From contig JAAYHH010000137.1 in NCBI GenBank assembly GCA_012735435.1, forward strand, positions 1-35,616: a DNA stretch of 35,616 bases, written 5' to 3'. The first letter of the stretch is position 1. Every line of letters starts with the position of its first letter. Made by a program: the position numbers and the translations under genes. The notes beneath the pieces are model-generated. The model ran no database searches and was not told the DNA's origin. It was given only the letters and a program-made list of their open reading frames with translations. Below are positions 26,272-35,600 of the stretch, piece by piece. The stretch is from Bacillota bacterium (GTDB taxonomy: Bacteria; Bacillota; Limnochordia; DTU087).

Positions 26272-26595
26272 ATGGAGGTCACAGTAAAGATAGCATCTGG
26301 GATCTGCGGCATGAATAGTAAGATTGAGCTCAAGGGTTCGATGGAGGGGGATTATCGGATTCTGCTTAGCAGTGACTGCCAGCTGGTTCAAAGCCTTAAG
26401 CCATACCTTGAAGAGGCTGATCCATTGATGGCTGCTGTCGGTCGGTTCAGCAAGAATCCTATTTTTCAAGCGGCGGAGGCCTGCAGGCTCCACGCTGCCT
26501 GTCCGGTACCAACGGGAATCATCAAGGCCTACGAAGCTTTTTGCGAACTTGCACTACCTGGAGATGCAGCAATTACAATGGAAAAGCAGGACTAA
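26272..26595 (+). CDS. Conserved small protein, DUF6951-like, cysteine-bearing
   Basis: MEVTVKIASGICGMNSKIELKGSMEGDYRILLSSDCQLVQSL...ACRLHAACPVPTGIIKAYEAFCELAL; SD-like GGAGG upstream. Confidence 0.7.
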   Translation: MEVTVKIASGICGMNSKIELKGSMEGDYRILLSSDCQLVQSLKPYLEEADPLMAAVGRFSKNPIFQAAEACRLHAACPVPTGIIKAYEAFCELALPGDAAITMEKQD

Positions 26596-26603
26596 AAAGC
26601 TCT

Positions 26604-27173
26604 TTATGATGCCAATTCCAGGACCTTAGGCAGTTTGGCCGCAACGTAGGGATTAAACCGCTGACCAGAAAGCCGGAGAATCTCCTGAACAGCCTCCCCC
26701 GGAGTGCGGGCCCGTCCATGGGGGCCCGGCCGAATCATGACATCATAGGCATTGGCTACCGCCAGGATTGCTGCAGTGATGGGGATTTCTTCTCCCTGCA
26801 GACCATCGGGATATCCTTGGCCGTTCCACCATTCGTGATGGTGGCGGATGGCTTCTACTATGCCCTCATTGATGCCCAAATTTGACAAGATGGCTGCACC
26901 TACGTCTGCATGCCGCATTAGTGTATGGTGCTCTTTTCCATCTAAAGGTCCCAGCTTCTTCAGTATGTCTTTCGGCACAGCGATATTGCCCACATCATGG
27001 AGAGCAGCTGCCTGGACAACGGTGTTCTGCATCTCTTCAGAAAGGCCCACAGCCATTCCCAGGGCCTCTGCCAAAGGTACCAAGCGGGTTATATATTCTA
27101 TACTCTCATCGGTGACCTGTACTGCAAGCTCCAGCAGCCTCACCATACGGGAGGTTAAGATGCCGTGCAGCAC
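26604..27173 (-). CDS. HD-GYP domain phosphohydrolase (putative c-di-GMP phosphodiesterase)
   Basis: ALHDVGNIAVPKDIL; HADVGAAIL; AIRHHHEWWNGQGYPDGLQGEEIP gives HD plus GYP motifs. GTG start 3 bp after the upstream stop. Confidence 0.92.
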   Translation of the reverse strand: MLHGILTSRMVRLLELAVQVTDESIEYITRLVPLAEALGMAVGLSEEMQNTVVQAAALHDVGNIAVPKDILKKLGPLDGKEHHTLMRHADVGAAILSNLGINEGIVEAIRHHHEWWNGQGYPDGLQGEEIPITAAILAVANAYDVMIRPGPHGRARTPGEAVQEILRLSGQRFNPYVAAKLPKVLELAS

Positions 27174-27176
27174 ATC

Positions 27177-28286
27177 TCATGGATCTCCGTAGCGAAAAGC
27201 ATCGGCAGTGGCAACTCTGTTTCTCCCCCGGAGTTTAGCTCCGGCCATCAGCGCCCTGTCCGCCTTGTTCAAAAGCTCTGTTACAGTGATGCCGTGTTCA
27301 GGGTAAGTTGCTACCCCAATGGAGATGCTGATGGGACACTCCGGCAGTTCCCGGCTGAAAACATCGGCCACCCGTTTTCTCAGGCGTTGAGCTGCCGCTA
27401 TGGCCGCTTGGTGATTAGTGTTTTTCATCAGAATGGCAAATTCATCGCCGCCGTAGCGGCAGACAATATCATCTGCACGGATCTCCCGCTGGATAAACTT
27501 AGCGAACTGCTCCAATACCGCATCTCCCAAGGCATGGCCGCCCTGGTCGTTGACCAGCTTGAAATTGTCCAGATCCAAAAGCAGAAGGCTTAAGCTTTCG
27601 CCCCGTTTCTGGGCTTCCATCAATACTGTCTTGCTCACCCACCCCAGCATCCGCCTGCTGCCGACGCCGGTCAAATCATCGCAAAATCCCAGCCGGTAAA
27701 GATTTTCCAAAAAACTTAGACTCTGCAGCAAAAGCACGCTGATTAATACAAAGATGAGCATTCCTATTGCGGCAGTACTAGAAGAAACAACGCCGTAAAG
27801 CTCCCTTTCCTCAACGGCCATGAGAATAACTGCTGCCCATAAAGCCAGAGACATAAAGCCGGTGCGGGACGGCATATCCAAAGCAGAAAGGGTCATGCCC
27901 ACCAGCATCAAGCCATACCCAAGGGTAACCGTCCCCGGGGAACTGACCACAATCCCGGAGAGAGCTATCCATGCGGAGTAGTACCCAACCCAGCTTGCGG
28001 CCCAAGAAGCCCGCAAAGTGGCTATAAGCCAAACTGCACAGCTGACAGCGGCCTGAATCCACAAAAAGGTCGGGATCCACGTTCTCGGCTGAACACTCCG
28101 GCTGTGCATAGCAACCAATATCATGATGATGATGACAAATGCCCAGATAAGTCGCGGAAAGTTGGAGCCTTCTCCCAGAAAATGCGCGATGGACCGCCAG
28201 CGAATATGCCGCAGTACCTGTTCATTTTCCAGCTTGCCAAGGGTCAAACTTCGTACCCCCCCGTATGTATCAGCAGTGTCGGCCAA
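27177..28286 (-). CDS. Membrane-anchored GGDEF diguanylate cyclase
   Basis: Several TM segments, then DLTGVGSRRML...LLLLDLDNFKLVNDQGGHALGDAVL...REIRADDIVCRYGGDEFAIL with an intact GGDEF and an RxxD I-site. Start codon uncertain. Confidence 0.95.
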   Translation of the reverse strand: MADTADTYGGVRSLTLGKLENEQVLRHIRWRSIAHFLGEGSNFPRLIWAFVIIIMILVAMHSRSVQPRTWIPTFLWIQAAVSCAVWLIATLRASWAASWVGYYSAWIALSGIVVSSPGTVTLGYGLMLVGMTLSALDMPSRTGFMSLALWAAVILMAVEERELYGVVSSSTAAIGMLIFVLISVLLLQSLSFLENLYRLGFCDDLTGVGSRRMLGWVSKTVLMEAQKRGESLSLLLLDLDNFKLVNDQGGHALGDAVLEQFAKFIQREIRADDIVCRYGGDEFAILMKNTNHQAAIAAAQRLRKRVADVFSRELPECPISISIGVATYPEHGITVTELLNKADRALMAGAKLRGRNRVATADAFRYGDP

Positions 28287-28475
28287 AAAAGGAGCTTATT
28301 GTAGGCTTCAACTCCTAGGACAAATGTCCTGCTTGCTTTCTTGCCTATATCGCAATATCTGCAAGTATACTGCTCTTTAAATTCGAATCTTTCCTTTTTG
28401 TATATTGAAAATCGGCTTTTGTTTCCGTCCTTTGTTCAACCCAGTTAACAGGGAACAAGAATGACTTCTTGGAAG

Positions 28476-28525
28476 AAAAAAAAACAAGATAGGCAGGTAG
28501 AAAGGGAACATCACCTGCCTATCTT
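28476..28525 (-). terminator. Strong intrinsic terminator downstream of the Fe-ADH gene
   Basis: AAGATAGGCAGGT-14 nt-ACCTGCCTATCTT, 13-bp perfect stem followed on the minus strand by GTTTTTTTTT. Confidence 0.92.
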
Positions 28526-28584
28526 AACCATCAGCAAGCCCCATGGGGGCTTACAATTTCCTTGTTTGGCGCGCCGCTCTTACC

Positions 28585-29868
28585 TTACGGCATATTCTTG
28601 ATCAGGCTGAAGTCGCCTACCTTGGCTGCTTCCAGGATCGGCGCCATGTACTCATCTACCAAATCAGCACTCAAGGGTACCGGCATGTTCTTCAGCTTCA
28701 TATCCAGCTGCGGATCCTTGGCAGCGGTGAGAGCCCGCTCGATGTGCTCATCGGTGAACCCTTCCAGATCGGTAAGCTTGGTCGGGAAACCGATGCGGCG
28801 GCTCAGCTCTACCATGCCGTTGGCTACCGCGATGCCCAGATCTCTGCCGGAGAGTTTGTCCAGGTCTTCAGTAATCAGACCGGCCCGACGATAGACGTCT
28901 CCAACCAGGCGCAGCTGCTTCTCGACAGCAGGTGCGAAGAACACGGTATAGTACGGGTTCATCAAAGCACAAGCCCGTCCGTGGCTGGTGAGATCCACTA
29001 GGGAGAAGCTGGTCAGGTGGGCGCCGTTGGTGCCGCCGATCATAATGGCATAGCCTCCCAAGTCGGTGGCCAGACCCAGAGCCTCTCTGCCGGCCTCATC
29101 TTCGGGGTTCTCCATGACCTTTTCCAGATTGTTAACTACCAGGTCAATGCCTAAGAGAGCGACATCTTTGATCTTATCAAAGGTTTCCTCGGATGCACCC
29201 AGGAAAACCTCCAGGCAGTGGGCAACACCGTCTAAGGCTCCATCAGCGGTGAATCCCTTGGGCATTGTCTTGGTAATGGCGTAATCAAATACTGCCCGAT
29301 GCGGTACGATGGCGTCATCGACGATGAGTTTCTTCTGTCCGACAACGACATCGGTTACGTTGGAATACTTGGTTAGGTGGGCTCCTGAGCTGGCAGCAGT
29401 GGCCACAGCAATCACTGGACGAAGCTTCTTGCCGGTCTCCTGAAGGACCTTGGTCACCTCACCGGTGCCGAAATACCGATCGATATCGGCATCATAGGTT
29501 CCCAGGGATGCCAGCACGTTGGCAGCCTTGGCGGCATCGATACTGCTGCCTCCGCCAATGACTACAATGACGTCGGGCTGGTGGTGGAGAATGTAGGTCT
29601 CCAGCCGGTACACATCCTCACGGGGAGCATTAGGTGCCGCATCTCGAACGATCTCATTGGGAACCAGCTCTACTCCGTTTTCCTTCAAGGAGTTGACAAC
29701 CGCATCCACTGTGGGCTTCAGCCAAGCTTCCCGATTAGCAATAACCATTGCGGTTTTGCCCAGTTCAGCGGCATATTCTCCTGTTTTACCCAAAACGCCT
29801 AAGCCGAAAGCATAAGAATCGCCTTTCCACTGGCGTAGAAGTTCACGAGCTTTCTGAACTTCAGACAC
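28585..29868 (-). CDS. Iron-containing alcohol dehydrogenase
   Basis: VIVVIGGGSSIDAAKAANVLA; FTADGALDGVAHCLEVFLG; NGAHLTSFSLVDLTSHGRACALMNPYY. Confidence 0.95.
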   Translation of the reverse strand: MSEVQKARELLRQWKGDSYAFGLGVLGKTGEYAAELGKTAMVIANREAWLKPTVDAVVNSLKENGVELVPNEIVRDAAPNAPREDVYRLETYILHHQPDVIVVIGGGSSIDAAKAANVLASLGTYDADIDRYFGTGEVTKVLQETGKKLRPVIAVATAASSGAHLTKYSNVTDVVVGQKKLIVDDAIVPHRAVFDYAITKTMPKGFTADGALDGVAHCLEVFLGASEETFDKIKDVALLGIDLVVNNLEKVMENPEDEAGREALGLATDLGGYAIMIGGTNGAHLTSFSLVDLTSHGRACALMNPYYTVFFAPAVEKQLRLVGDVYRRAGLITEDLDKLSGRDLGIAVANGMVELSRRIGFPTKLTDLEGFTDEHIERALTAAKDPQLDMKLKNMPVPLSADLVDEYMAPILEAAKVGDFSLIKNMP

Positions 29869-30252
29869 TATTTCATCCCTCCACTTTTATGTTATACAGC
29901 CAAGATTACCAATCGGACCCCGTCTTATTCTCTACGCCATTTTCATCCTGTTATCCTGCATAAATACGGGTGTTAACGTATCTTTTGCTTTTTGAGTTGT
30001 TGTCATTTTCCTTAATTCGCAGGATATTCCCTTCTCTTGAAGAACTACTGCGGGCCCCTTCACTCCATAGAATCCCCATCATTAAGAGAGGACATGAGCC
30101 CATGGATGCGCATCGCCAGTGCTGCTTCCAGGTAGAGCTTCACCGGGCACACCAGGTGAAAACCTAGATGCCTTATCCGCAGCACTCACTAGATAGCCGC
30201 GGATAAGGCATCGGCCACATCGTCACTAGAGTGGAATGGTTGGGAAACAGCT

Positions 30253-30287
30253 AAGAACCCAGCACCCTCAAAAGGAGCTGGGTTCTT
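30253..30287 (-). terminator. Intrinsic terminator downstream of the sdpI-like gene
   Basis: AAGAACCCAGC-N13-GCTGGGTTCTT 11-bp stem immediately 3' of the minus-strand gene. Confidence 0.7.
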
Positions 30288-30311
30288 ATTGCGCTTAAGT
30301 CACTGCGCGGC

Positions 30312-30992
30312 CTAATCATCCTCTGCTGCTATATTCCTATAAGCAAAGTATGAGTATATCACCGGCACCAAGGATACGATTACAATCACCGCCATCATTA
30401 CAGCGAAGTTGTACGGGGCAGGAAGCCATGTGGCCAGCAAAGCTGCAAAACCCCCGGCAACCCAGAAAGGTCCAGCCATGCGGTGGGTCTTCCTCCAGAC
30501 TTCTTCATTGGCTAGGGTCCAGGGGGTCTTGATGCCGACGAAATAGTTGTGCTTAAACCTGCCCATTTGATTACCGATGAGGATAAACATCAGCGCAACA
30601 GCAGGCTGAACCACCTTACCGGCATCGATTTTGTAACCCATGCCGGCCATCAGTACTACTCCGTGGGTCAACGCCATGATGCCGATGGTAGTCCACCTAA
30701 TAATGTTGTAGCCGCCAATAAAGCGGGGATAGTTGCGTTTCTTAGGATCTAGGGACGGCGTCACCAGCATCATTAGATATATTCCCAAAGCAATCAAGGG
30801 CAGTCCGAAGGCGCCAAAGAACCTGCTGCTGTATCCATCTACCTCGCCCCGGATATTCCAGTGGCTGGGCACCCGCTCCGGCAGCTTAGGATAGAAATAA
30901 GCACCCAGGAGGAACAGCAGGGCAATTACGGCAAGCAAAGGCCAATCCCGCTTCAACTGTTCTCGGGACAAACTTGGTATGCGGTTAGTCAT
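30312..30992 (-). CDS. SdpI/DUF1648-family membrane protein
   Basis: LPERVPSHWNIRGEVDGYSSRFFGAFGLPLIALGIYLMMLV (DUF1648 motif) and NQMGRFKHNYFVGIKTPWTLANEEVWRKTHRMAGPFWVAGG (SdpI motif). Confidence 0.92.
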   Translation of the reverse strand: MTNRIPSLSREQLKRDWPLLAVIALLFLLGAYFYPKLPERVPSHWNIRGEVDGYSSRFFGAFGLPLIALGIYLMMLVTPSLDPKKRNYPRFIGGYNIIRWTTIGIMALTHGVVLMAGMGYKIDAGKVVQPAVALMFILIGNQMGRFKHNYFVGIKTPWTLANEEVWRKTHRMAGPFWVAGGFAALLATWLPAPYNFAVMMAVIVIVSLVPVIYSYFAYRNIAAEDD

Positions 30993-31302
30993 CGGCAGTT
31001 CCTCCTTCCCCTGTGTTTTTTGTGCTGTCATCGGCAGTATACTCCATCAGCCACCGAATAATGTCCTGAAATACTGTGGACTCCAAGGAATAAACGATAT
31101 GCTGTCCTTTTCTCTCATCACTTACCAGTCCGGCCTGTTTCAGGATGGATAGGTGATGGGAAAGGCTGGGCTTCGAAATCCCAAAGTGTTCAGCCAACTC
31201 CCCCGCCGTCAAATCCCTTTCCTTAAGAAGCTTAAGGATCTTCCGGCGGTTGGGATCCGAAAGGGCCTTAAAGGTCAATCCAATCGCCGACAAACGGACC
31301 AC
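30985..31302 (-). CDS. ArsR-family regulator (SdpR-like autorepressor)
   Basis: TFKALSDPNRRKILKLLKERDLTAGELAEHFGISKPSLSHHLSILKQAGLVSDERKGQHIVYSL. Overlaps the sdpI-like start by 8 bp. Confidence 0.93.
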   Translation of the reverse strand: MVRLSAIGLTFKALSDPNRRKILKLLKERDLTAGELAEHFGISKPSLSHHLSILKQAGLVSDERKGQHIVYSLESTVFQDIIRWLMEYTADDSTKNTGEGGTADD

Positions 31303-31311
31303 CCCCTAGGC

Positions 31312-31374
31312 TTAGATATTTCGATAAATATCTAATTACATCTAGATTATATCCTTTGCGGGGTCCGCCGTCAA
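31312..31374 (-). promoter_or_regulatory. SigA promoter and palindromic operator of the sdpRI-like operon
   Basis: Minus strand TTGACG (31374-31369) - 17 bp - TATAAT (31351-31346). Palindrome TTAGATATTT-cgat-AAATATCTAA at 31312-31335. Confidence 0.85.
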
Positions 31375-31400
31375 CGGGAAAAATGCCTAGCCATCTCGAG

Positions 31401-32123
31401 CTATTTTACCTGTGCCGCCTTCTTCATCATTCCAATTGCATCAGCATAGTCGGCGCCGTCCCCTAGAAAGACTCCCGAGGTTCCTCCTACAAAGAAAGAT
31501 GCTCCCCGGGCCGCAGCTTCAGTCACCACATCTCTTCCGATGGCTCCATCTACACCGATGGCAAACTCCAAACCCAATTCCCGCCGGATTGCCGATAGGT
31601 TGTTAATCTTATCGAGTGCAAAGCTAATCAGCTTCTGTCCCGCAAAACCCGGTTCCACGGTCATCACCATTACCATCTGGAGGTACGGCAGCAGCAATCT
31701 GATGGATTCGATGGGCGTTGCCGGATTTATAGCGATTCCCGCGGCGGCGCCGGCCGAGTGGATTATCCGCAGCAGGCGCACAGGCAGATGGGTTACTTCT
31801 ATATGGAAAATACAAAGATCCGCCCCTGCCTCTATTGCCGGCTCAAGATAGCTTTCCGGGTTTTCAACCATTAGATGTACATCAATGGGGATGTTGGCAA
31901 TGCTTCTTATCTGTTTGAGGATGTCTAGATTCAGCGCCAAGTTAGGAACAAAATGACCATCCATGATGTCCACATGGAATGCATCGGCACCGGCCGCCTC
32001 CAGCCGCTGGACATCATCCTTAAGATTCAGCATATCAGCACACATCAAAGATGGAGCAATGATGGGATGCTGCTTCAACCATTGCCATCGCTCAAAGTTA
32101 ACGGGAAGGTCCGATTGTAGCAT
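31401..32123 (-). CDS. Ribulose-phosphate 3-epimerase family protein (possibly AlsE-like)
   Basis: IIAPSLMCADMLNLKDDVQRLEAAGADAFHVDIMDGHFVPNLALN; VMTVEPGFAGQKLI; IGVDGAIGRDVV...FFVGGTSGVF. Confidence 0.9.
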   Translation of the reverse strand: MLQSDLPVNFERWQWLKQHPIIAPSLMCADMLNLKDDVQRLEAAGADAFHVDIMDGHFVPNLALNLDILKQIRSIANIPIDVHLMVENPESYLEPAIEAGADLCIFHIEVTHLPVRLLRIIHSAGAAAGIAINPATPIESIRLLLPYLQMVMVMTVEPGFAGQKLISFALDKINNLSAIRRELGLEFAIGVDGAIGRDVVTEAAARGASFFVGGTSGVFLGDGADYADAIGMMKKAAQVK

Positions 32124-32130
32124 ATCCTAA

Positions 32131-33177
32131 TCAAGCCTCCTGAGTTCTGCCCCTATAGAAGTGGCCGTATTCTAGCTTCATAGTATCACAGAGATAGGGA
32201 GAGGTTAACCGCAGCCGCGTCCATGAAGAATTTCCTCCAAAGGACCAATTTAGACGGGGCAGCCCAACAGCCATCGAAGCCCCGGGGCGAGGTATTCCCT
32301 CCCTTGGCCCCCGGTTTCCCCGGCTTTGTCCTAAGGCAAGGTTTTGGTAATGGCTATCCAGTGCTCCCAGTGCTTCCTGGCGTCCTCCCTGGACACAGCC
32401 AAAGGTCACCGGCATGGTATCGAGGGATTCCCCGGGTGCCAGCTTCCCATACCAGCCTCTGCCGGAATTCCCCATTTCTCCGGCCAGCACGTAAAGTTTA
32501 CCCCCCGTATCTTCACCAAACTCCCAGTAACAGGTACTGTAAGGCTCAACCTGCCAATACCAAGTGGTCTTGGTCTCTATATCCTCCAACATACCCATCG
32601 TGATTTTGTTCAAGCCTCTCTCCGCAACGATTTGCTCATGGGAAGACCGGTGAGAAGGTTGTCCCAGCTCATCGAGGGCCATCTTCTGCCACTCTCCATC
32701 TCCGAACCAGTCACTGTGCCACAGATGTATGTAAGTCCTGTTCAGCCGGGGACTCAGGCCTCCGGCAGCCAGGTTGTATAAGATAGTAGAGTAGATAGTC
32801 TCTACTAGAATAGGTGCATTGCCGTCATTCCGCACCCGCAGCCAAGTCTTGATGGTGGGAGAGCGGGAGCAAAGGAGATAATTAACCTCAGCAAGAAGAC
32901 CGGTAACTGGATCCTTCAGTATGATCACTATTAACTTGCCGTGGGATCGGTGATCCTCAAAGGTGCTCACTAGGACCATCTGACACGGTGTCGGCTCAAT
33001 GGCGCCCGCCGGAGTTGCGGTTCTGCCTTCCCCCCGCAGCCTTACTTCCATGAGCCTCCCGGATCGCAGATCCTCTCTGGGCCAGAGCTTTTTGGGAAAT
33101 AGGCCAAGAAGCCGAATTTCGTCTGCGATGCGTTCCAGAATGAGATGGTTGCTGTGATGTTTGTAAGCAATCTGCAT
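32131..33177 (-). CDS. Carbohydrate-related protein resembling the N-terminal beta-sandwich of GH36 alpha-galactosidases
   Basis: YLLCSRSPTIKTWLRVRNDGNAPILVE...; TTWYWQVEPYSTCYWEFGEDTGGKLYVLAGEMGNSGRGWYGKLAPGESLDTMPVTFGCVQGGRQEALGALDSHYQNL. SD GAAAGGAG. Confidence 0.5.
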   Translation of the reverse strand: MQIAYKHHSNHLILERIADEIRLLGLFPKKLWPREDLRSGRLMEVRLRGEGRTATPAGAIEPTPCQMVLVSTFEDHRSHGKLIVIILKDPVTGLLAEVNYLLCSRSPTIKTWLRVRNDGNAPILVETIYSTILYNLAAGGLSPRLNRTYIHLWHSDWFGDGEWQKMALDELGQPSHRSSHEQIVAERGLNKITMGMLEDIETKTTWYWQVEPYSTCYWEFGEDTGGKLYVLAGEMGNSGRGWYGKLAPGESLDTMPVTFGCVQGGRQEALGALDSHYQNLALGQSRGNRGPREGIPRPGASMAVGLPRLNWSFGGNSSWTRLRLTSPYLCDTMKLEYGHFYRGRTQEA

Positions 33178-33409
33178 CTACCAATCTCCTTTCGAAAGCG
33201 CGGTCACAGATATTCAACTTATTGTCCTGTAGTGAAAGTTCTGCCCAAAGGTCTTCTCATTCGCAAAATGTAATTCTCTGTCATATAACTTAATTCCTGG
33301 TCAACAAGTCCTATTTTCAGTCACTTAATCGGTAAATTTCCACGGGGGGCGAATGGTAGTAAGAATATTGGACCCGCCTGCTCGGGAGAAACGACCCCCA
33401 ATGTGAGGA

Positions 33410-33435
33410 AAGAACCGGCCTTCAGGCCGGTTCTT
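33410..33435 (-). terminator. Intrinsic terminator downstream of the ABC exporter
   Basis: AAGAACCGGCC-ttca-GGCCGGTTCTT 11-bp stem-loop. Confidence 0.8.
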
Positions 33436-33509
33436 CGTCACTTCCCATACAGCAGGCAATCAGTGCGGCGGCTGCCGTTAATGATTGGGGAAACTATTCA
33501 TACCCAAGT

Positions 33510-35252
33510 TCAGGCCACGATCCAGTCATCCTCATGGACAAACTGGGACCTGTAAAGCTTCGCATACACCCCATCAGCCTCCAGGAGTTCCTCGTGGGTG
33601 CCCTGCTCCACAATCCGCCCATTATCTAGGACCACAATTTCATCGGCACCCTTAATGGTGGAAAGCCGATGGGCAATAATCAAGGTGGTGCGCCCTACAC
33701 TCAATTGGTCCAGGGATTCCTGAATAAGGGCTTCAGTTACATTGTCCAGCGCCGAGGTGGCCTCATCCAGGATCAGGATAGGCGGATTCTTGAGAAACAC
33801 CCTGGCAATGGAAATCCGCTGCTTCTGCCCGCCTGACAGCTTTACTCCCCGCTCGCCCACGTACGTATCGTACTGATCCGGCAGTGACATGATGAAATCG
33901 TGAATCCCTGCCTTCTTGGCAGCATCGATCACAGCACTGTCACTGGCGCTGGGGTCACCGTATAAAATGTTGTCCTTGATGGTCCCGGTAAACAAGAACA
34001 CATCTTGGGAAACTAAGCCGATGTTCTTCCTCAGCGAACGGAGCTGAATATCCCGGACGTCATGGCCGTCGACATAAATGGTGCCGTCAGTTACATCATA
34101 GAAGCGGGGAAGCAAATGACATAATGTAGTCTTTCCTCCGCCGGAAGGACCCACCAAAGCCACGGTCTTCCCTGGCTCGATGGTCAGGTCTACGTTGTGA
34201 AGTACGGGAGCCTGTTCGTGATACTCAAAGGAAACGTTTCTAAGCTCGATACGCCCCTCAACGTCTTTGAGTTCCACTGCGTTGGGCGAATCAACGATTT
34301 GAGGCTTTGTATCCATCAATTCTACAAACCTGGCAAAACCAGACATCCCCTGCTGATACTGCTGGGTAAAGGCTGTCAAGCGCCGAATGGGCTGCAGGAA
34401 AAAGCTAATGAACATTAGATAGGCAGTTAAGTCTGCAAAGTCAATCAGCCCGTGGTAGGCATAGACGCCGCCAATTCCTAAGACTGCCAGATTCAGCATA
34501 TTGGTGAGAAAGTTGAGCCCCGCAGTAAACTCCGCCATGTGCTTAAAGGCTCCTTCCCTGGCCTCTTTGAAATCGATGTTGGCAGCATCGAATCTGTCGA
34601 TTTCATACTCCTCGTTGGTATAGCTCTTAGCCACCCGGATACCGGAGAGGCTGTTTTCCAGATCTGCATTGACCTGCGCGACCTTCTCCCGTTCCCGGCG
34701 GAAGGCAGCCCGCATCTTCGTTCGCCTGGTAATGGCAAACCAAGCGATAAAGGGAACGAAGACGAAGACGATTAAGGTCAGATGGACATTGATGCTCATC
34801 AGATAAATAAAGGACCCGATGAGCATGAAAGATGCGATCAGCAGATCTTCAGGTCCGTGATGGGCTAGTTCTACTACATCCCTTAAGTCATTAACCATTC
34901 TGGACATGAGGTACCCGACCCGGGTGTTGTCAAAGAAATTGAAGTCCAGGGTCTGAAGGTGGGAGAAGAGATCTTTCCGCATCTGATACTCCATTCTGAC
35001 CCCCACCACATGGCCCCAGTAGTCCACTACATACTGGAGCACCAGCCGCAAAACATACATCAGCACCATTGCTCCGACATAGATCAGCATCAAGCGCAGC
35101 TGGCGGTTGGGAATGAAATCCTTCATAAAAACCCTGGTCATTATTGGAAACACTAGGTCCAGCACCGCGATCAAGGATGCACAGACCATGTCCAGCACAA
35201 ACAGCTTCCAGGCATAGCGATAATAATGAACGAACCTTTTCAGTAATGACAC
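33510..35252 (-). CDS. Type I ABC exporter (fused TMD-NBD, MsbA/multidrug-like)
   Basis: N-terminal six-TM ABC_membrane domain; Walker A GPSGGGKTT; LSGGQKQRISIARVFLKNPPILILDEATSALD. Confidence 0.96.
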   Translation of the reverse strand: MSLLKRFVHYYRYAWKLFVLDMVCASLIAVLDLVFPIMTRVFMKDFIPNRQLRLMLIYVGAMVLMYVLRLVLQYVVDYWGHVVGVRMEYQMRKDLFSHLQTLDFNFFDNTRVGYLMSRMVNDLRDVVELAHHGPEDLLIASFMLIGSFIYLMSINVHLTLIVFVFVPFIAWFAITRRTKMRAAFRREREKVAQVNADLENSLSGIRVAKSYTNEEYEIDRFDAANIDFKEAREGAFKHMAEFTAGLNFLTNMLNLAVLGIGGVYAYHGLIDFADLTAYLMFISFFLQPIRRLTAFTQQYQQGMSGFARFVELMDTKPQIVDSPNAVELKDVEGRIELRNVSFEYHEQAPVLHNVDLTIEPGKTVALVGPSGGGKTTLCHLLPRFYDVTDGTIYVDGHDVRDIQLRSLRKNIGLVSQDVFLFTGTIKDNILYGDPSASDSAVIDAAKKAGIHDFIMSLPDQYDTYVGERGVKLSGGQKQRISIARVFLKNPPILILDEATSALDNVTEALIQESLDQLSVGRTTLIIAHRLSTIKGADEIVVLDNGRIVEQGTHEELLEADGVYAKLYRSQFVHEDDWIVA

Positions 35253-35600
35253 CTATGTGCCCCCCTGCAGAATACTACTCCATCGGAGTGTGCCTGTTCT
35301 TGCACACCAATCATACATTATTCCATACCCAACTGACATCTCCTGCCCTTGGGGGTGAGGTCACAGGCACGAACCCGGTAGACTTACTTTACTGCAAGCC
35401 TATTCTAGAGACACTTTTCACTATCCATGAGGCTTTATAAGTGCTATAATGTGGTAGCAGCGTGCTTGTCCTCGTTGAGCGATGATTTTTTGCCCGGTTC
35501 CCCTTCGGATTTTCGTTTTCAGAGGTCTTGACATTTAACATCCCCATAAAGGGTATACCCAATATGGCAGTGGTGTTAATCACGTAAAGGAGGGAGTACC

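Noticed and set aside
28535-28556. AAGCCCCATGGGGGCTT hairpin next to the 28.5-kb terminator
   Set aside because: Short GC-rich palindrome with no T-tract, adjacent to a much stronger terminator; no separate function supported.
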